Assembly (NCBI GenBank): GCA_963841715.1
Contig: CAWJDP010000001.1
Coordinates: 682,001 to 746,000 of the forward strand
DNA length: 64,000 nucleotides
Direction: 5' to 3'
Source: DASPWW01 sp963841715
GTDB lineage: Bacteria > Actinomycetota > Thermoleophilia > Solirubrobacterales > 70-9
Below the pieces are notes generated by a model, which was given only the letters and a program-made list of their open reading frames with translations, made no database searches and was not told where the DNA came from. Below, piece by piece: positions 50,986 to 59,087 of this stretch (positions are counted from its first letter, which is position 1; each line of letters opens with the position of its first letter). Position numbers and translations under genes: made by a program.

Positions 50986-51744
50986 CTAATCCTCGCCGAG
51001 GCCGGCGGTGTCGACCCACGCAACCCCGGCCTGGCGTCCGGTGCGCTCGCCGTCGCGGCGGTAGGAGTAGAAGAGCTCGGGATTGCAGCGCGTGCAGAGA
51101 TCGCTCTCGCTGACATCCTCGACGCCGGCGCGCTCGAGCAGTCGCCGCGCGACGGTGCGCAGGCTCAGCATCCGGCCCTCGGCGATCCCGTCACCGAGCG
51201 GCGCAAACGCGGCCCGGACCTCGTCGCCGACCTCGTAGCAGCACGGACCGATTCCGGGACCGATCGCCGCCGCCCTCGCGCCGACCGCCTCCGTCCCGCG
51301 CCCAATGATCCCAGCGGCGAGGCCTCTCCAGCCGCAGTGGAGCATCGCCACTCCCCCCTCGCCTGCGACCGCGACCGGGAGGCAGTCAGCGACCATGACC
51401 AGCGGCGCCGGCCCCGGCCGCATCGCGACATGTCCGTCGGCCTCCTGGAGCTCGGGCCCGGGGTCGGCGAACGCCGCCGGGTCGGGGGCACCCTCGTGGC
51501 TGACCACCTCGGCGCCATGAACCTGGCGCGCGATCACGACCGAGCGCGGGTCGAGCTCGAGCGCCGCGGCAAGGCGGCGGCGGTTCTCGCGCACGGCGTC
51601 GCGCTCGTCGCCGGAGAGCACCGCGAGGTTGAGGCTCTCGTACGGCTCGTCGCTGACCCCGCCGAGGCGGGTGCTGAACGCGGCCCTAGCGCCGTGGAGC
51701 TCGGCCTCGAGCCAGCGGACGCCATCTCGCTCGCGCCAGCGCAC
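50986..51744 (-). CDS. pgeF: Peptidoglycan editing factor PgeF (laccase-domain, YfiH)
   Basis: 252 residues. The metal-site motifs are 'VIARQVHGAEVVSHEG', 'VADCLPVAVAGEGGVAMLHC' then GWRGLAAGI, and 'IGPGIGPCCYEVGDEV'. The family removes misplaced L-Ser from peptidoglycan stems or acts on purine nucleosides. It precedes yggS-sepF as usual. In many relatives ftsZ lies just upstream; here the upstream gene is the tRNA nucleotidyltransferase. Confidence 0.93.
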   Translation of the reverse strand: MRWRERDGVRWLEAELHGARAAFSTRLGGVSDEPYESLNLAVLSGDERDAVRENRRRLAAALELDPRSVVIARQVHGAEVVSHEGAPDPAAFADPGPELQEADGHVAMRPGPAPLVMVADCLPVAVAGEGGVAMLHCGWRGLAAGIIGRGTEAVGARAAAIGPGIGPCCYEVGDEVRAAFAPLGDGIAEGRMLSLRTVARRLLERAGVEDVSESDLCTRCNPELFYSYRRDGERTGRQAGVAWVDTAGLGED

Positions 51745-51781
51745 GCGACTGAGGATAGGAGAGGGGCGCTGGGGCCCGGGC

Positions 51782-52915
51782 TCAGTCGCCGCGCGCCGCG
51801 GCTAGCGCCGTCGCAAGCTCCTCGTCTCGCCCGGAGATCTCGCCGTCGAGCTTGCGCGCCAGCGCGGCGTCGAGCCCGCGCCCGATCGCCGGGCCCTCAG
51901 GGATCCCCTCGGCGAGCAGCTCGTCGCCGGTGACCTCGAGCGCGACGCCGCGCCACTCGGCGAGATAGCGGTCGAGCCACTCGGCGCCGAGCGCGCGGGC
52001 GAGCAGGAGCTCCTCCCCCGTATGGCCCGAGGCGGTGCGCACCGCCTCGGAGGCGCGCTCGGGCCGGGCCGCGGCGAGGGCGCGGACGCGATCGTTGGGA
52101 ACCCGGGCAGCGCCGAGGACGGCGTCCTCGCGGACGTCGAGCTGACGCCACGGCGCGGCGGCGGCAAGCTCGACGACGGCGTCGATCAGATCTCCGCTCC
52201 CCTCGGGAAGCGAGACCAGCCTCCAGGTGTTAAGAAGCTCGAACGCGATCCGGGGCTTGGGCTCGGCGGCGATCAGGCGCAGCTCGGCGTCGACGCGATC
52301 GCCTGAGACAGTCCCGAGGTCGCTCGCGCGGACGAGGCCGGCGGTCTCGGGATCGAGCTCGAACCCGAGCCTCGCGGCGTAACGCGCGGCACGAAGCGCC
52401 CGCGTCGGATCGTCGACGAAAGAGCCCTCGTGGAGCACGCGCATGACTCCCGCCACGAGGTCGTCCCGACCGCCGAGCGGGTCGACCAGATCGGTCCCGC
52501 CAAGTGGCAGCGCGATCGCGTTGATCGTGAAGTCGCGCCTGTCGAGGTCCTCGGCGAGGGTCGCGGGGCTGACCTCCGGGAGCGCGCCGGGCTGCGGATA
52601 CGTCTCGGTGCGCGCCGCCGCGACGTCGATCTCGATCCCGTCGACGACGGCGGTCGCGGTCCCGAAGCGATCGTGCGCCACGGCGGCGGCGTCGAGCCGC
52701 CGCGCGATCGCGACGGCGTCGCCCTCGACGACGAGGTCGAGGTTCCTGATCTCCTCCGGAGGCAGCCCGAGCAGCAGATCGCGAACGACACCCCCGACCG
52801 CGAACACCGGCGCGCCCTCCGCCGCGTCGGTGACGCTGGCGATCCCCGGCAGCGCGGCGAGGCGCTCGGCGACCTCGGCGGGCGGTTTCAGTCCTGTCTC
52901 GCCCTGATTGCCCAT
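51782..52915 (-). CDS. CCA tRNA nucleotidyltransferase / poly(A) polymerase family
   Basis: 377 residues. The class II nucleotidyltransferase head has 'FAVGGVVRDLLLGLPPEEIR' and 'NLDLVVEGDAVAIARRL' (DxD-like). 'LAEDLDRRDFTINAIALPLG' and 'DDPTRALRAARYAARLGFEL' follow (RRDFT and DxxRxLR nucleotide-choosing motifs). It probably adds or repairs the 3' CCA end of tRNAs. The C-terminal half is a poorly conserved helical region lacking an HD motif. Confidence 0.92.
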   Translation of the reverse strand: MGNQGETGLKPPAEVAERLAALPGIASVTDAAEGAPVFAVGGVVRDLLLGLPPEEIRNLDLVVEGDAVAIARRLDAAAVAHDRFGTATAVVDGIEIDVAAARTETYPQPGALPEVSPATLAEDLDRRDFTINAIALPLGGTDLVDPLGGRDDLVAGVMRVLHEGSFVDDPTRALRAARYAARLGFELDPETAGLVRASDLGTVSGDRVDAELRLIAAEPKPRIAFELLNTWRLVSLPEGSGDLIDAVVELAAAAPWRQLDVREDAVLGAARVPNDRVRALAAARPERASEAVRTASGHTGEELLLARALGAEWLDRYLAEWRGVALEVTGDELLAEGIPEGPAIGRGLDAALARKLDGEISGRDEELATALAAARGD

Positions 52916-52929
52916 TTAGGGGGCTTTCG

Positions 52930-52935
52930 TAGCAT
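52930..52935 (+). promoter_or_regulatory. -10 box for the PQQ-propeller gene
   Basis: TAGCAT in the 36-bp gap from the divergent tRNA nucleotidyltransferase. It overlaps the ATG at 52934, which argues for the ATG at 52952 as the real start. Confidence 0.4.
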
Positions 52936-52951
52936 GCTGCGCTTCTCTGAG

Positions 52952-54301
52952 ATGGCTCGCCTGCTGAAGATCTGGTCGTCGTGGTCCCCCACGCGACAGG
53001 CGATCACCCTGAGCGCGGTCGCCGCGGTCGTGATCGGCGCCGCGGTTGTCGGCTACCTGATCGTCAAGCGCCCGGGTGACATCTCGAACTCCGGCGTCGG
53101 CTTCCGCGCTCCCGAGAAGCACACGACCACGACGAAGACCGTCAACTGGCCGCTGTACGGCTACGACCACGCGCGCACGCGGTACCTCCCGGCCAAGGGC
53201 CTGGCGCCGCCCTTCCATCGCGTGTGGGGCTACGAGGAGGGCGAGCTGCTCGAGTTCTCGCCGATCGTCGTCAACGGGACGATCTACGCGATGGACAATG
53301 ACGCGGTGATGTTCGCGCTCGACGCGAGCAACGGCAAGCGCAAGTGGCGCCACGACGAGGGGAAGCTGAACGCGTCCTCGCCCGCCTACGGCCAGGGCCG
53401 GCTGTTCGGCGTCAACCTCTCCCCCGCGCACGTGTTCTCGGTGCGCGCGAGCGACGGGCGGCTGGTGTGGTCGAAGAAGCTCCCGGGCCGCTCCGAGACC
53501 TCGCCCCTGTATCGCGACGGGCGCGTGTACGTCGGCGACGAGGGCGGCGACGTGTTCGCGTTCGAGGCGAAGACGGGGAAGCTCGTGTGGCACAAGAAGA
53601 CCGACGGCGCGGTCAAAGCCGGCGTCGCGTACTCGAACGGGACCGTGTACGTCGGCGACTACGCCGGCGAGATGTACGCGTTCCGCGCCCGGGACGGCGC
53701 GCTGCGGTGGAAGAAGTCCGACCTCGGGCCCGGGCTCGGGATCGAGGGGCGCTTCTACTCGACCCCCGCGGTCGCGTTCGGCCGCGTATACGCGGGCGAT
53801 GCAGACAGCCGCGTGTACAGCTTCGACCAGCGCACGGGCAAGATCGCGTGGACACACTCGACCGGCGACGACGTCTACTCGGCGCCCGCGGTCGCCGACG
53901 CACCGCACACCCCGCCGACGGTCTACATTGGGTCGGCGGACGGGAACGCGTACGCGCTCGACGCGCGCACCGGCGCCGAGCGCTGGCGGCGGCGGGTCGG
54001 CAGCCTCGTCACCGGGGCCGGGAGCGTGGTCGGCCACGTCTTCTACATGTCCGATGTCAACACCGGCAAGACCGTCGGCTACGAGATCGGCAGCGGTCGG
54101 CGCGTGTTCGGGTTCTCGAAGGGCGAGTACAACCCCGTGATCTCCGACGGCCACCGGATCTACCTCACCGGGTACTCGAGCATCACCGCGCTGGTCCCTA
54201 AGCAGAGGGGCCACGGCGGAGACGGGGGGGCGACGCACAAGCACAAGGCCGCCAACCACGGCGGCCACGGCGAGCACGATGGCGCCAAGAAGAAGAAATA
54301 G
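52952..54301 (+). CDS. Membrane-anchored PQQ-type beta-propeller protein (BamB-like)
   Basis: About 449 residues. An N-terminal TM helix ('AITLSAVAAVVIGAAVVGYL') is followed by seven PQQ-like blades. The repeat Gly-x-hydrophobic-Tyr-x-[GD]...A.d..tGk..W is visible as 'GTIYAMDNDAVMFALDASNG', 'GRVYVGDEGGDVFAFEAKTG' and 'GTVYVGDYAGEMYAFRARDG'. The tail is rich in His and Lys (HKHKAANHGGHGEHDG), possibly metal-binding. The propeller would lie outside the membrane. Its last 23 nt overlap the deacetylase start, suggesting coupled expression. Confidence 0.85.
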   Translation: MARLLKIWSSWSPTRQAITLSAVAAVVIGAAVVGYLIVKRPGDISNSGVGFRAPEKHTTTTKTVNWPLYGYDHARTRYLPAKGLAPPFHRVWGYEEGELLEFSPIVVNGTIYAMDNDAVMFALDASNGKRKWRHDEGKLNASSPAYGQGRLFGVNLSPAHVFSVRASDGRLVWSKKLPGRSETSPLYRDGRVYVGDEGGDVFAFEAKTGKLVWHKKTDGAVKAGVAYSNGTVYVGDYAGEMYAFRARDGALRWKKSDLGPGLGIEGRFYSTPAVAFGRVYAGDADSRVYSFDQRTGKIAWTHSTGDDVYSAPAVADAPHTPPTVYIGSADGNAYALDARTGAERWRRRVGSLVTGAGSVVGHVFYMSDVNTGKTVGYEIGSGRRVFGFSKGEYNPVISDGHRIYLTGYSSITALVPKQRGHGGDGGATHKHKAANHGGHGEHDGAKKKK

Positions 54302-55835
54302 CGGCGCCACGGCCAGGTATCTCGGCGGCGCCCCCGCTTACCCGGACCCGGTTGACGGCTACCTCGGGCTCGTCCGCGACCGGCTCGTGTTCGCGGGCCC
54401 CGGCGGCGAGCGGCTTGCGGTTCCGCTCGGGGATCTCCGCGGTCTCAGCCTGAGCGCGGCCTCGGCGCCCGACGAGGCCGGCGTGCGGCGCGTGACGCTC
54501 CGGCTCGCGGTCGGCCGCGACGGCGCCGGGGCGATCCTCGAGTTCGCGATCGAGCGCCGTCAGGCCTCCGCGCTGAGGATGCTGGTGGAGCGCGCGCTCG
54601 AAGCGGCGCTCCGCGGGCCGCTTCCCCGCGTAGAGCAGCTCGAGCCGAAGAAGCAGAAGCGGCGCGCGAAGTCGAAGCAACCGCCGGCGCCCGCACGGCC
54701 CGAGGCACCCACCCCGCCACCGCCCGCGCCCCCGTCCGAGGGCAGCGAGATGGCGCCGGAGCCGTTCGTGGCGGAGGCGGGGCCCGAGCTCGAGCCCGAG
54801 CTCGACATCGCGCCCCCGGCGTTCATTCCCGAGCAGCCGCCGCCGATCGAGCCCCCGGTCGAGGGATCCCCAGCGCAACCCGCCGCGCCCCCCGGGCCGC
54901 CGACGCTCGCCCGCGCCGAGGCCGCCCGCGCCGCCGAGGGCGAGTCTGAGCGGGAGCCGCGCGGGCTCGGGTTCCTCGGCCCGCTGCTCGTCGTCACGGT
55001 CCCGACGCTGCTGCTGGTCGCGTTTGCGGTGCTGCTGATCCGCCACTCGGGCTCGACCGCGGTCACGAGCGCCGCCAAGGTGGCGAGCGACAAGGGCAAC
55101 GCGAGCTCGCAGCCCGTACATCCGGGGTGGAAGCCGTACCGCGGCCCGGTCCCGATCCTGATGTACCACCTCGTCCAGGCGCCGATCCCGACGAAGCCGT
55201 ACCCGGAGCTGTTCGTGAAGCCGGCGGACTTCAAGGGCCAGATGGAGTGGCTCGACAAGCAGGGCTACGCGGGCGTGACGCTCGACCAGGTCGAGGACGC
55301 CTGGTACAGGCACAAGACGCTGCCGCCGAAGCCGGTCGTCGTCAGCTTCGACGACGGGTACTACTCCCAGTTCAAGTACGCGTTCCCGGTGCTGCAGAAG
55401 CTCGGCTGGCCCGGGGTCATCGACCTGATCGCCGATGGCTCCGACCTCCCGGACGACAAGGTGCGCGAGATGATCAAGGCGCACTGGGAGCTCGCGTCGC
55501 ACACGATCCACCACGCCGACGTGACGACCCTCGATCCGGCCTCCCTGAAGGCGGAGGTCGACGGATCGCGCAAGGAGCTTCAGAGGCGCTTCAACGTCCC
55601 GGTGAACAACTTCTGCTATCCGAGCGGCCGCTACGACGACGCCGCGATCCAGGCCGTGAAGCAGGCCGGATACCGGGGCGCAACGACCACCGACCCGGGC
55701 CTGGCGACGCGAAGCGAGCCCTACACGCTGAAGCGGCTCCGCGTCTCGCTCAGCGACGGCGTCTCGGGCTTCGAGCAGAACTTCAAGCAGACGATCGCAG
55801 GCAAGACGGTCGCCCCGCCGCCGGGTCCCACGTAG
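54279..55835 (+). CDS. Polysaccharide deacetylase with N-terminal PH-like domain and TM segment
   Basis: 518 residues. Residues ~12-110 form a PH-like beta domain ('VDGYLGLVRDRLVFAGPGGE', 'RLAVPLGDLRGLSLSAAS'). A ~110-residue Pro/Glu/Ala-rich linker and a TM helix ('FLGPLLVVTVPTLLLVAFAV') follow. The NodB domain outside has 'KPVVVSFDDGYYSQFKYAFP' (Asp-Asp), 'ELASHTIHHADVTTLDPA' (HxxxH-type metal site) and 'FCYPSGRYDDAAIQAVKQAG'. It likely deacetylates peptidoglycan or another GlcNAc polymer. The PH-like domain recurs in the next gene. Confidence 0.88.
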   Translation: MAPRRRNSGATARYLGGAPAYPDPVDGYLGLVRDRLVFAGPGGERLAVPLGDLRGLSLSAASAPDEAGVRRVTLRLAVGRDGAGAILEFAIERRQASALRMLVERALEAALRGPLPRVEQLEPKKQKRRAKSKQPPAPARPEAPTPPPPAPPSEGSEMAPEPFVAEAGPELEPELDIAPPAFIPEQPPPIEPPVEGSPAQPAAPPGPPTLARAEAARAAEGESEREPRGLGFLGPLLVVTVPTLLLVAFAVLLIRHSGSTAVTSAAKVASDKGNASSQPVHPGWKPYRGPVPILMYHLVQAPIPTKPYPELFVKPADFKGQMEWLDKQGYAGVTLDQVEDAWYRHKTLPPKPVVVSFDDGYYSQFKYAFPVLQKLGWPGVIDLIADGSDLPDDKVREMIKAHWELASHTIHHADVTTLDPASLKAEVDGSRKELQRRFNVPVNNFCYPSGRYDDAAIQAVKQAGYRGATTTDPGLATRSEPYTLKRLRVSLSDGVSGFEQNFKQTIAGKTVAPPPGPT

Positions 55836-55850
55836 AAGTCGGGCGATCCC

Positions 55851-55873
55851 TTGCGTGCGCAGGAATCACGCAA
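55851..55873 (+). promoter_or_regulatory. Inverted repeat upstream of the PH-like membrane protein gene
   Basis: A perfect 7-bp inverted repeat, TTGCGTG (55851-55857) and CACGCAA (55867-55873), ends 11 nt before the ATG at 55885. It could be a repressor site or a leader hairpin near the start. Confidence 0.45.
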
Positions 55874-55884
55874 ATTCGGCCAAA

Positions 55885-56496
55885 ATGGAAGTGATCGTGA
55901 AGGCAACGCAGGCGACAAGAGCCGTCTACCTGCGCGGCGACCCCGGGGAGGCGGGCCCGATCCCGCGCGGGCGCCTGTGGGCTGAGACCGACGGGCTCCA
56001 CTTCAGCGATCCGGGCGGCGCGGACATGCGGATCGAGATCAACGACATGCGCGGGATCACGGTTTCAGGACGCCGGCCCGACGACGTACCCGGCCGGGTC
56101 CCCCACGGGATGCTGCGCGTCGCAAGCCAGAACAACGGCCACGTCGACCTGTGGGAGTTCGCGGTCGACCGGCACGCCGCCGCAGCGCTCAGGGACACGC
56201 TCGGCGCGGCGCGGGCGGCTCGGGAGGAGCCCCCGCTCCCGTTCGTCGAGCAGATCCTCGGTCCGGCGAGCGAGACCTCCGAGTTCGTCGCAATCAAGAA
56301 GGGCGACGTCGACGGAGCCCTCATGGACGGCGGCCGCAAGACGGATCGGCGGCGGCGGACGGTCCCGTCGCGCCCCCGCCCCAGCACACCTCAGAGTGAC
56401 ACGATCAGGCGCCGGCGTCTTGTTGCCGCGGGCTTCCTTGCCGGCGGCGCGCTGATCACGGCCGAGATCGTCCTGCCGCTACTGCTCTCGCACTAG
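55885..56496 (+). CDS. Tail-anchored protein with PH-like domain
   Basis: 203 residues. 'AVYLRGDPGEAGPIPRGRLW' and 'GGADMRIEINDMRGITVSGR' parallel the N-terminal domain of the preceding deacetylase. A linker rich in Arg/Pro/Ser leads to one C-terminal TM helix ('LVAAGFLAGGALITAEIVLP'). No enzyme motif is seen. The shared domain and adjacency suggest the two proteins act at the same membrane site. The GTG at 55855 lies inside the inverted repeat, so the ATG is preferred. Confidence 0.7.
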   Translation: MEVIVKATQATRAVYLRGDPGEAGPIPRGRLWAETDGLHFSDPGGADMRIEINDMRGITVSGRRPDDVPGRVPHGMLRVASQNNGHVDLWEFAVDRHAAAALRDTLGAARAAREEPPLPFVEQILGPASETSEFVAIKKGDVDGALMDGGRKTDRRRRTVPSRPRPSTPQSDTIRRRRLVAAGFLAGGALITAEIVLPLLLSH

Positions 56497-56520
56497 CCGG
56501 CCCGGGCTCGAATCCCCCCA

Positions 56521-56540
56521 GGCCCGCGATGACGTGGGCC
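56521..56540. terminator. Hairpin between convergent PH-like gene and hisF
   Basis: An 8-bp stem with one G-U pair, GGCCCGCG-ATGA-CGTGGGCC, lies in the 59-bp gap between the two stops. There is no T-run. A bidirectional terminator is plausible. Confidence 0.5.
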
Positions 56541-56555
56541 GTGCCGAACGCCCGC

Positions 56556-57320
56556 TCATTCTGCCAGCCGCACCGGGATGCCCGAATCGCGCAGCCGCCG
56601 CTTCGCGTCGCGGACGCGGTAGGTCCCGTAGTGGAAGATCGACGCGCACAGCACGGCGTCGGCCCCGCCCTCGTCGATCGCCTCGGCTAGGTGGTCGAGC
56701 TCGCCGGCGCCTCCTGACGCGATCACCGGGATCCCGATCGCGTCGGCGACCGCGCGGGTGAGCTCGAGGTCGTAGCCGTCGGTCGTGCCGTCGCGGTCCA
56801 TGCTCGTCAGCAGGATCTCGCCGGCGCCGCGCTCCGCAACCTCGCGCGCCCACTCCACGGCCTCGCGCCCCTCGACGGGCGTGCGCCCCCCGTTCACGTA
56901 CACCGCCCAACCCTCGTCGTTCTTCTTCGCATCAATGGCCACGACGACGCACTGGGCGCCGAACACCTCGGCCAGCTCCTCGACGAGCTCCGGGCGCGCC
57001 AGCGCCGCCGAGTTCACGGACACCTTGTCGGCGCCGGCGTCGAGAACCGCCTGCGCGTCCTCTGCGGAGCGGATCCCACCGCCGATCGTGAACGGGATGA
57101 AGACGTTGTCGGCGGTGCGGCGGGCGAGCTCGACGATCGTCTCGCGGCGCTCATGCGAGGCGGTGATGTCGAGGAAGACGACCTCGTCAGCGCCCTCGGC
57201 GTCGTAGCGCGCCGCAAGCTCGACCGGGTCGCCCGCATCGCGCAGCCCGACGAAGTTCGTTCCCTTGACGACCCGTCCGCGGTCAACGTCCAGGCACGGG
57301 ATCACGCGTTTCAGCACCAC
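56556..57320 (-). CDS. hisF: Imidazole glycerol phosphate synthase, cyclase subunit
   Basis: 254 residues, full length. Catalytic Asp11 is in 'KRVIPCLDVDRGRVVKGTNF', with phosphate loops 'FTIGGGIRSAEDAQAVLDAG' and 'VIASGGAGELDHLAEAIDEG'. With HisH it makes IGP and AICAR in histidine synthesis. It is separated by about 4 kb from hisA-hisH-hisB-hisD. A TAACCT -10 box 6 nt before the GTG shows it has its own promoter. Confidence 0.97.
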   Translation of the reverse strand: MVLKRVIPCLDVDRGRVVKGTNFVGLRDAGDPVELAARYDAEGADEVVFLDITASHERRETIVELARRTADNVFIPFTIGGGIRSAEDAQAVLDAGADKVSVNSAALARPELVEELAEVFGAQCVVVAIDAKKNDEGWAVYVNGGRTPVEGREAVEWAREVAERGAGEILLTSMDRDGTTDGYDLELTRAVADAIGIPVIASGGAGELDHLAEAIDEGGADAVLCASIFHYGTYRVRDAKRRLRDSGIPVRLAE

Positions 57321-57326
57321 GAGCCG

Positions 57327-57332
57327 AGGTTA
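57327..57332 (-). promoter_or_regulatory. -10 box for hisF (leaderless)
   Basis: TAACCT on the minus strand, 6 nt before the GTG at 57320. Confidence 0.5.
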
Positions 57333-57362
57333 GCGGCGCCCGCGTGCGACGATGCCGCGCCG

Positions 57363-59087
57363 ATGCTGGCCGTGGAGCGACCGATAACCGCCCGCGAGGT
57401 CCTGCTGCTCTGCCTGGGCGCAAGCGCGATCTCGGTGGTCATGAACTGGCCGCTGGCCCTCCACCTCGGCACAACGGTCCCGCGGGATATCGGCGACCCG
57501 CTCGTGCAGTCGTGGGAGATCGCCTGGGACGGACACGCCCTCGCCCACCAGCCGCTGAACTGGTTCGAGTCGAACCAGTTCTGGCCCCTTCACGACTCGC
57601 TCGCGTTCTCCGACGCCCTGCTCGGCTACGCACCCGCCGGGCTGATCGGGTCCGGCGTCGAGGCCGCGATCTTCCGCTACGACGTCATGTTCCTGTTCGC
57701 CTACGCGCTTGCGTTCGTCGGCGCGTACCTGCTCGCACGCGAGCTCGGCGTCGGTCCCGCGGGAGCGGCGGTCGCGGGCGCGGCGTTCGCGTTCGCCCCC
57801 TTCCGGCTCGAGCAGGACGGTCACATGGCCGTGATCTCAAGCGGGGGGATCCCGCTCTCGATCGCGCTCGGGCTCCACGGCTACAGGCTCCACCGCGCCT
57901 GGCTTGTCCTCGTCGCGTGGATCGTCGCGACGTGGCAGCTGACGCTCGGGTTCACGCTCGGAATGCCGCTCTCGTACCTGATCGCGACCCTGTGCGTGCT
58001 CGCGGCGATCGTGTGGTGGCGCCGGGGCCGGCCACCCCCCGACCGCTCGCTCGTGGTCGCGACCGCCGTCGGTGCCGTGATCTTCGTCGGCATGGCGGCG
58101 CTGATCGGGCGCGCCTACATCGAGGTCGTCGACCGCTTCCCCGAGGCGAGGCGCTCACCGTCGGTGATCGAGAGCTTCTCCGGGCCGCCAACCGTGTTCC
58201 TCGCCGCCCCCGAGGAGAACTGGGTCTGGGGCGACGCGACGCGGGGGCTCCGCGACCGGCTCGAGAACATTCCCGAGGAGACGCTGTTCCCGGGCCTCGC
58301 GATCCTCGCGCTCGCCGCCGCGGGCCTCGCCTCCCCCGCCTACCCGCGCCGGCTTCGCGTCGGGCTCGCGATCGGGGTCGTGTTCGTCTCCGTTCTCGCG
58401 CTCGGGTTCCGGGCCAGCGACTCCTACCTTTACCCGTACCGGATCGTCTACGACCTACCCGGCTGGAACGCGATCCGCGCGGTCGGCCGCATCGTCACCT
58501 TCTCCTCGCTGGGGCTGGCGCTGCTCGCGGCGATGGGCGCGGAGCTGGCCCTGCGGCGAGCGGGATCGGGACGCGGGCGCTGGGTCGGCCCGGCGATCGC
58601 CGGCGGGCTCGTGCTCGTGATCCTGGTAGAGGGGCGCGGACTCCCGTTCAATCCACTCGGCGAGCGGGCGCAGCCGGTGACTCCCGATCCGCACGTCGCC
58701 GCGGGCTCGATCCCGGCGCCGCAGCTCAACCTCCCCGCACTTCGCCCCGAGGACAACCGCCGCTACGTGCTGTGGTCGACGGACGGATTTCCGGACATGG
58801 TCAACGGTCGCTCGAGCCTCAACCCGCTGTTCACCCACCGCGCGATCGAGCGCTCCAGGGGCTTCCCCGACCGCAGGAGCGTGCGCCTGCTGCGTGACAT
58901 CGGCGTGCGCTCCGTCGTCCTGCACACGAAGCGTGTCGAGGACACGCCGTGGAGCCACGCGGCGAGGCGGCCGGTCTGGGGCCTGGACTTGACCCGGCGG
59001 CGCAAGGACGACGTGATCGTCTACGAGATCGGCTCGCCGAGGGCGCCCAACCGCGCGCTCGTCCGCTCGCTGCGGCGCTCGCGGTAG
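57363..59087 (+). CDS. Multi-pass membrane protein, GT-C glycosyltransferase-like
   Basis: 574 residues, ~11 TM helices and a C-terminal soluble region. The first outer loop contains 'PRDIGDPLVQSWEIAWDGHA', with acidic residues in the place of the GT-C catalytic loop. 'DSYLYPYRIVYDLPGWNAIR' lies in a later loop. The family resembles uncharacterised YfhO-like/DUF6311-type proteins thought to move sugars from lipid carriers. The ATG at 57363 is close to the hisF promoter (divergent). Its last 67 nt overlap antisense with the next gene. Confidence 0.72.
   Translation: MLAVERPITAREVLLLCLGASAISVVMNWPLALHLGTTVPRDIGDPLVQSWEIAWDGHALAHQPLNWFESNQFWPLHDSLAFSDALLGYAPAGLIGSGVEAAIFRYDVMFLFAYALAFVGAYLLARELGVGPAGAAVAGAAFAFAPFRLEQDGHMAVISSGGIPLSIALGLHGYRLHRAWLVLVAWIVATWQLTLGFTLGMPLSYLIATLCVLAAIVWWRRGRPPPDRSLVVATAVGAVIFVGMAALIGRAYIEVVDRFPEARRSPSVIESFSGPPTVFLAAPEENWVWGDATRGLRDRLENIPEETLFPGLAILALAAAGLASPAYPRRLRVGLAIGVVFVSVLALGFRASDSYLYPYRIVYDLPGWNAIRAVGRIVTFSSLGLALLAAMGAELALRRAGSGRGRWVGPAIAGGLVLVILVEGRGLPFNPLGERAQPVTPDPHVAAGSIPAPQLNLPALRPEDNRRYVLWSTDGFPDMVNGRSSLNPLFTHRAIERSRGFPDRRSVRLLRDIGVRSVVLHTKRVEDTPWSHAARRPVWGLDLTRRRKDDVIVYEIGSPRAPNRALVRSLRRSR

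Noticed and set aside
54198..55514. 438-codon minus-strand frame
   Set aside because: It lies wholly opposite the deacetylase gene and shows low-complexity Arg/Leu composition.
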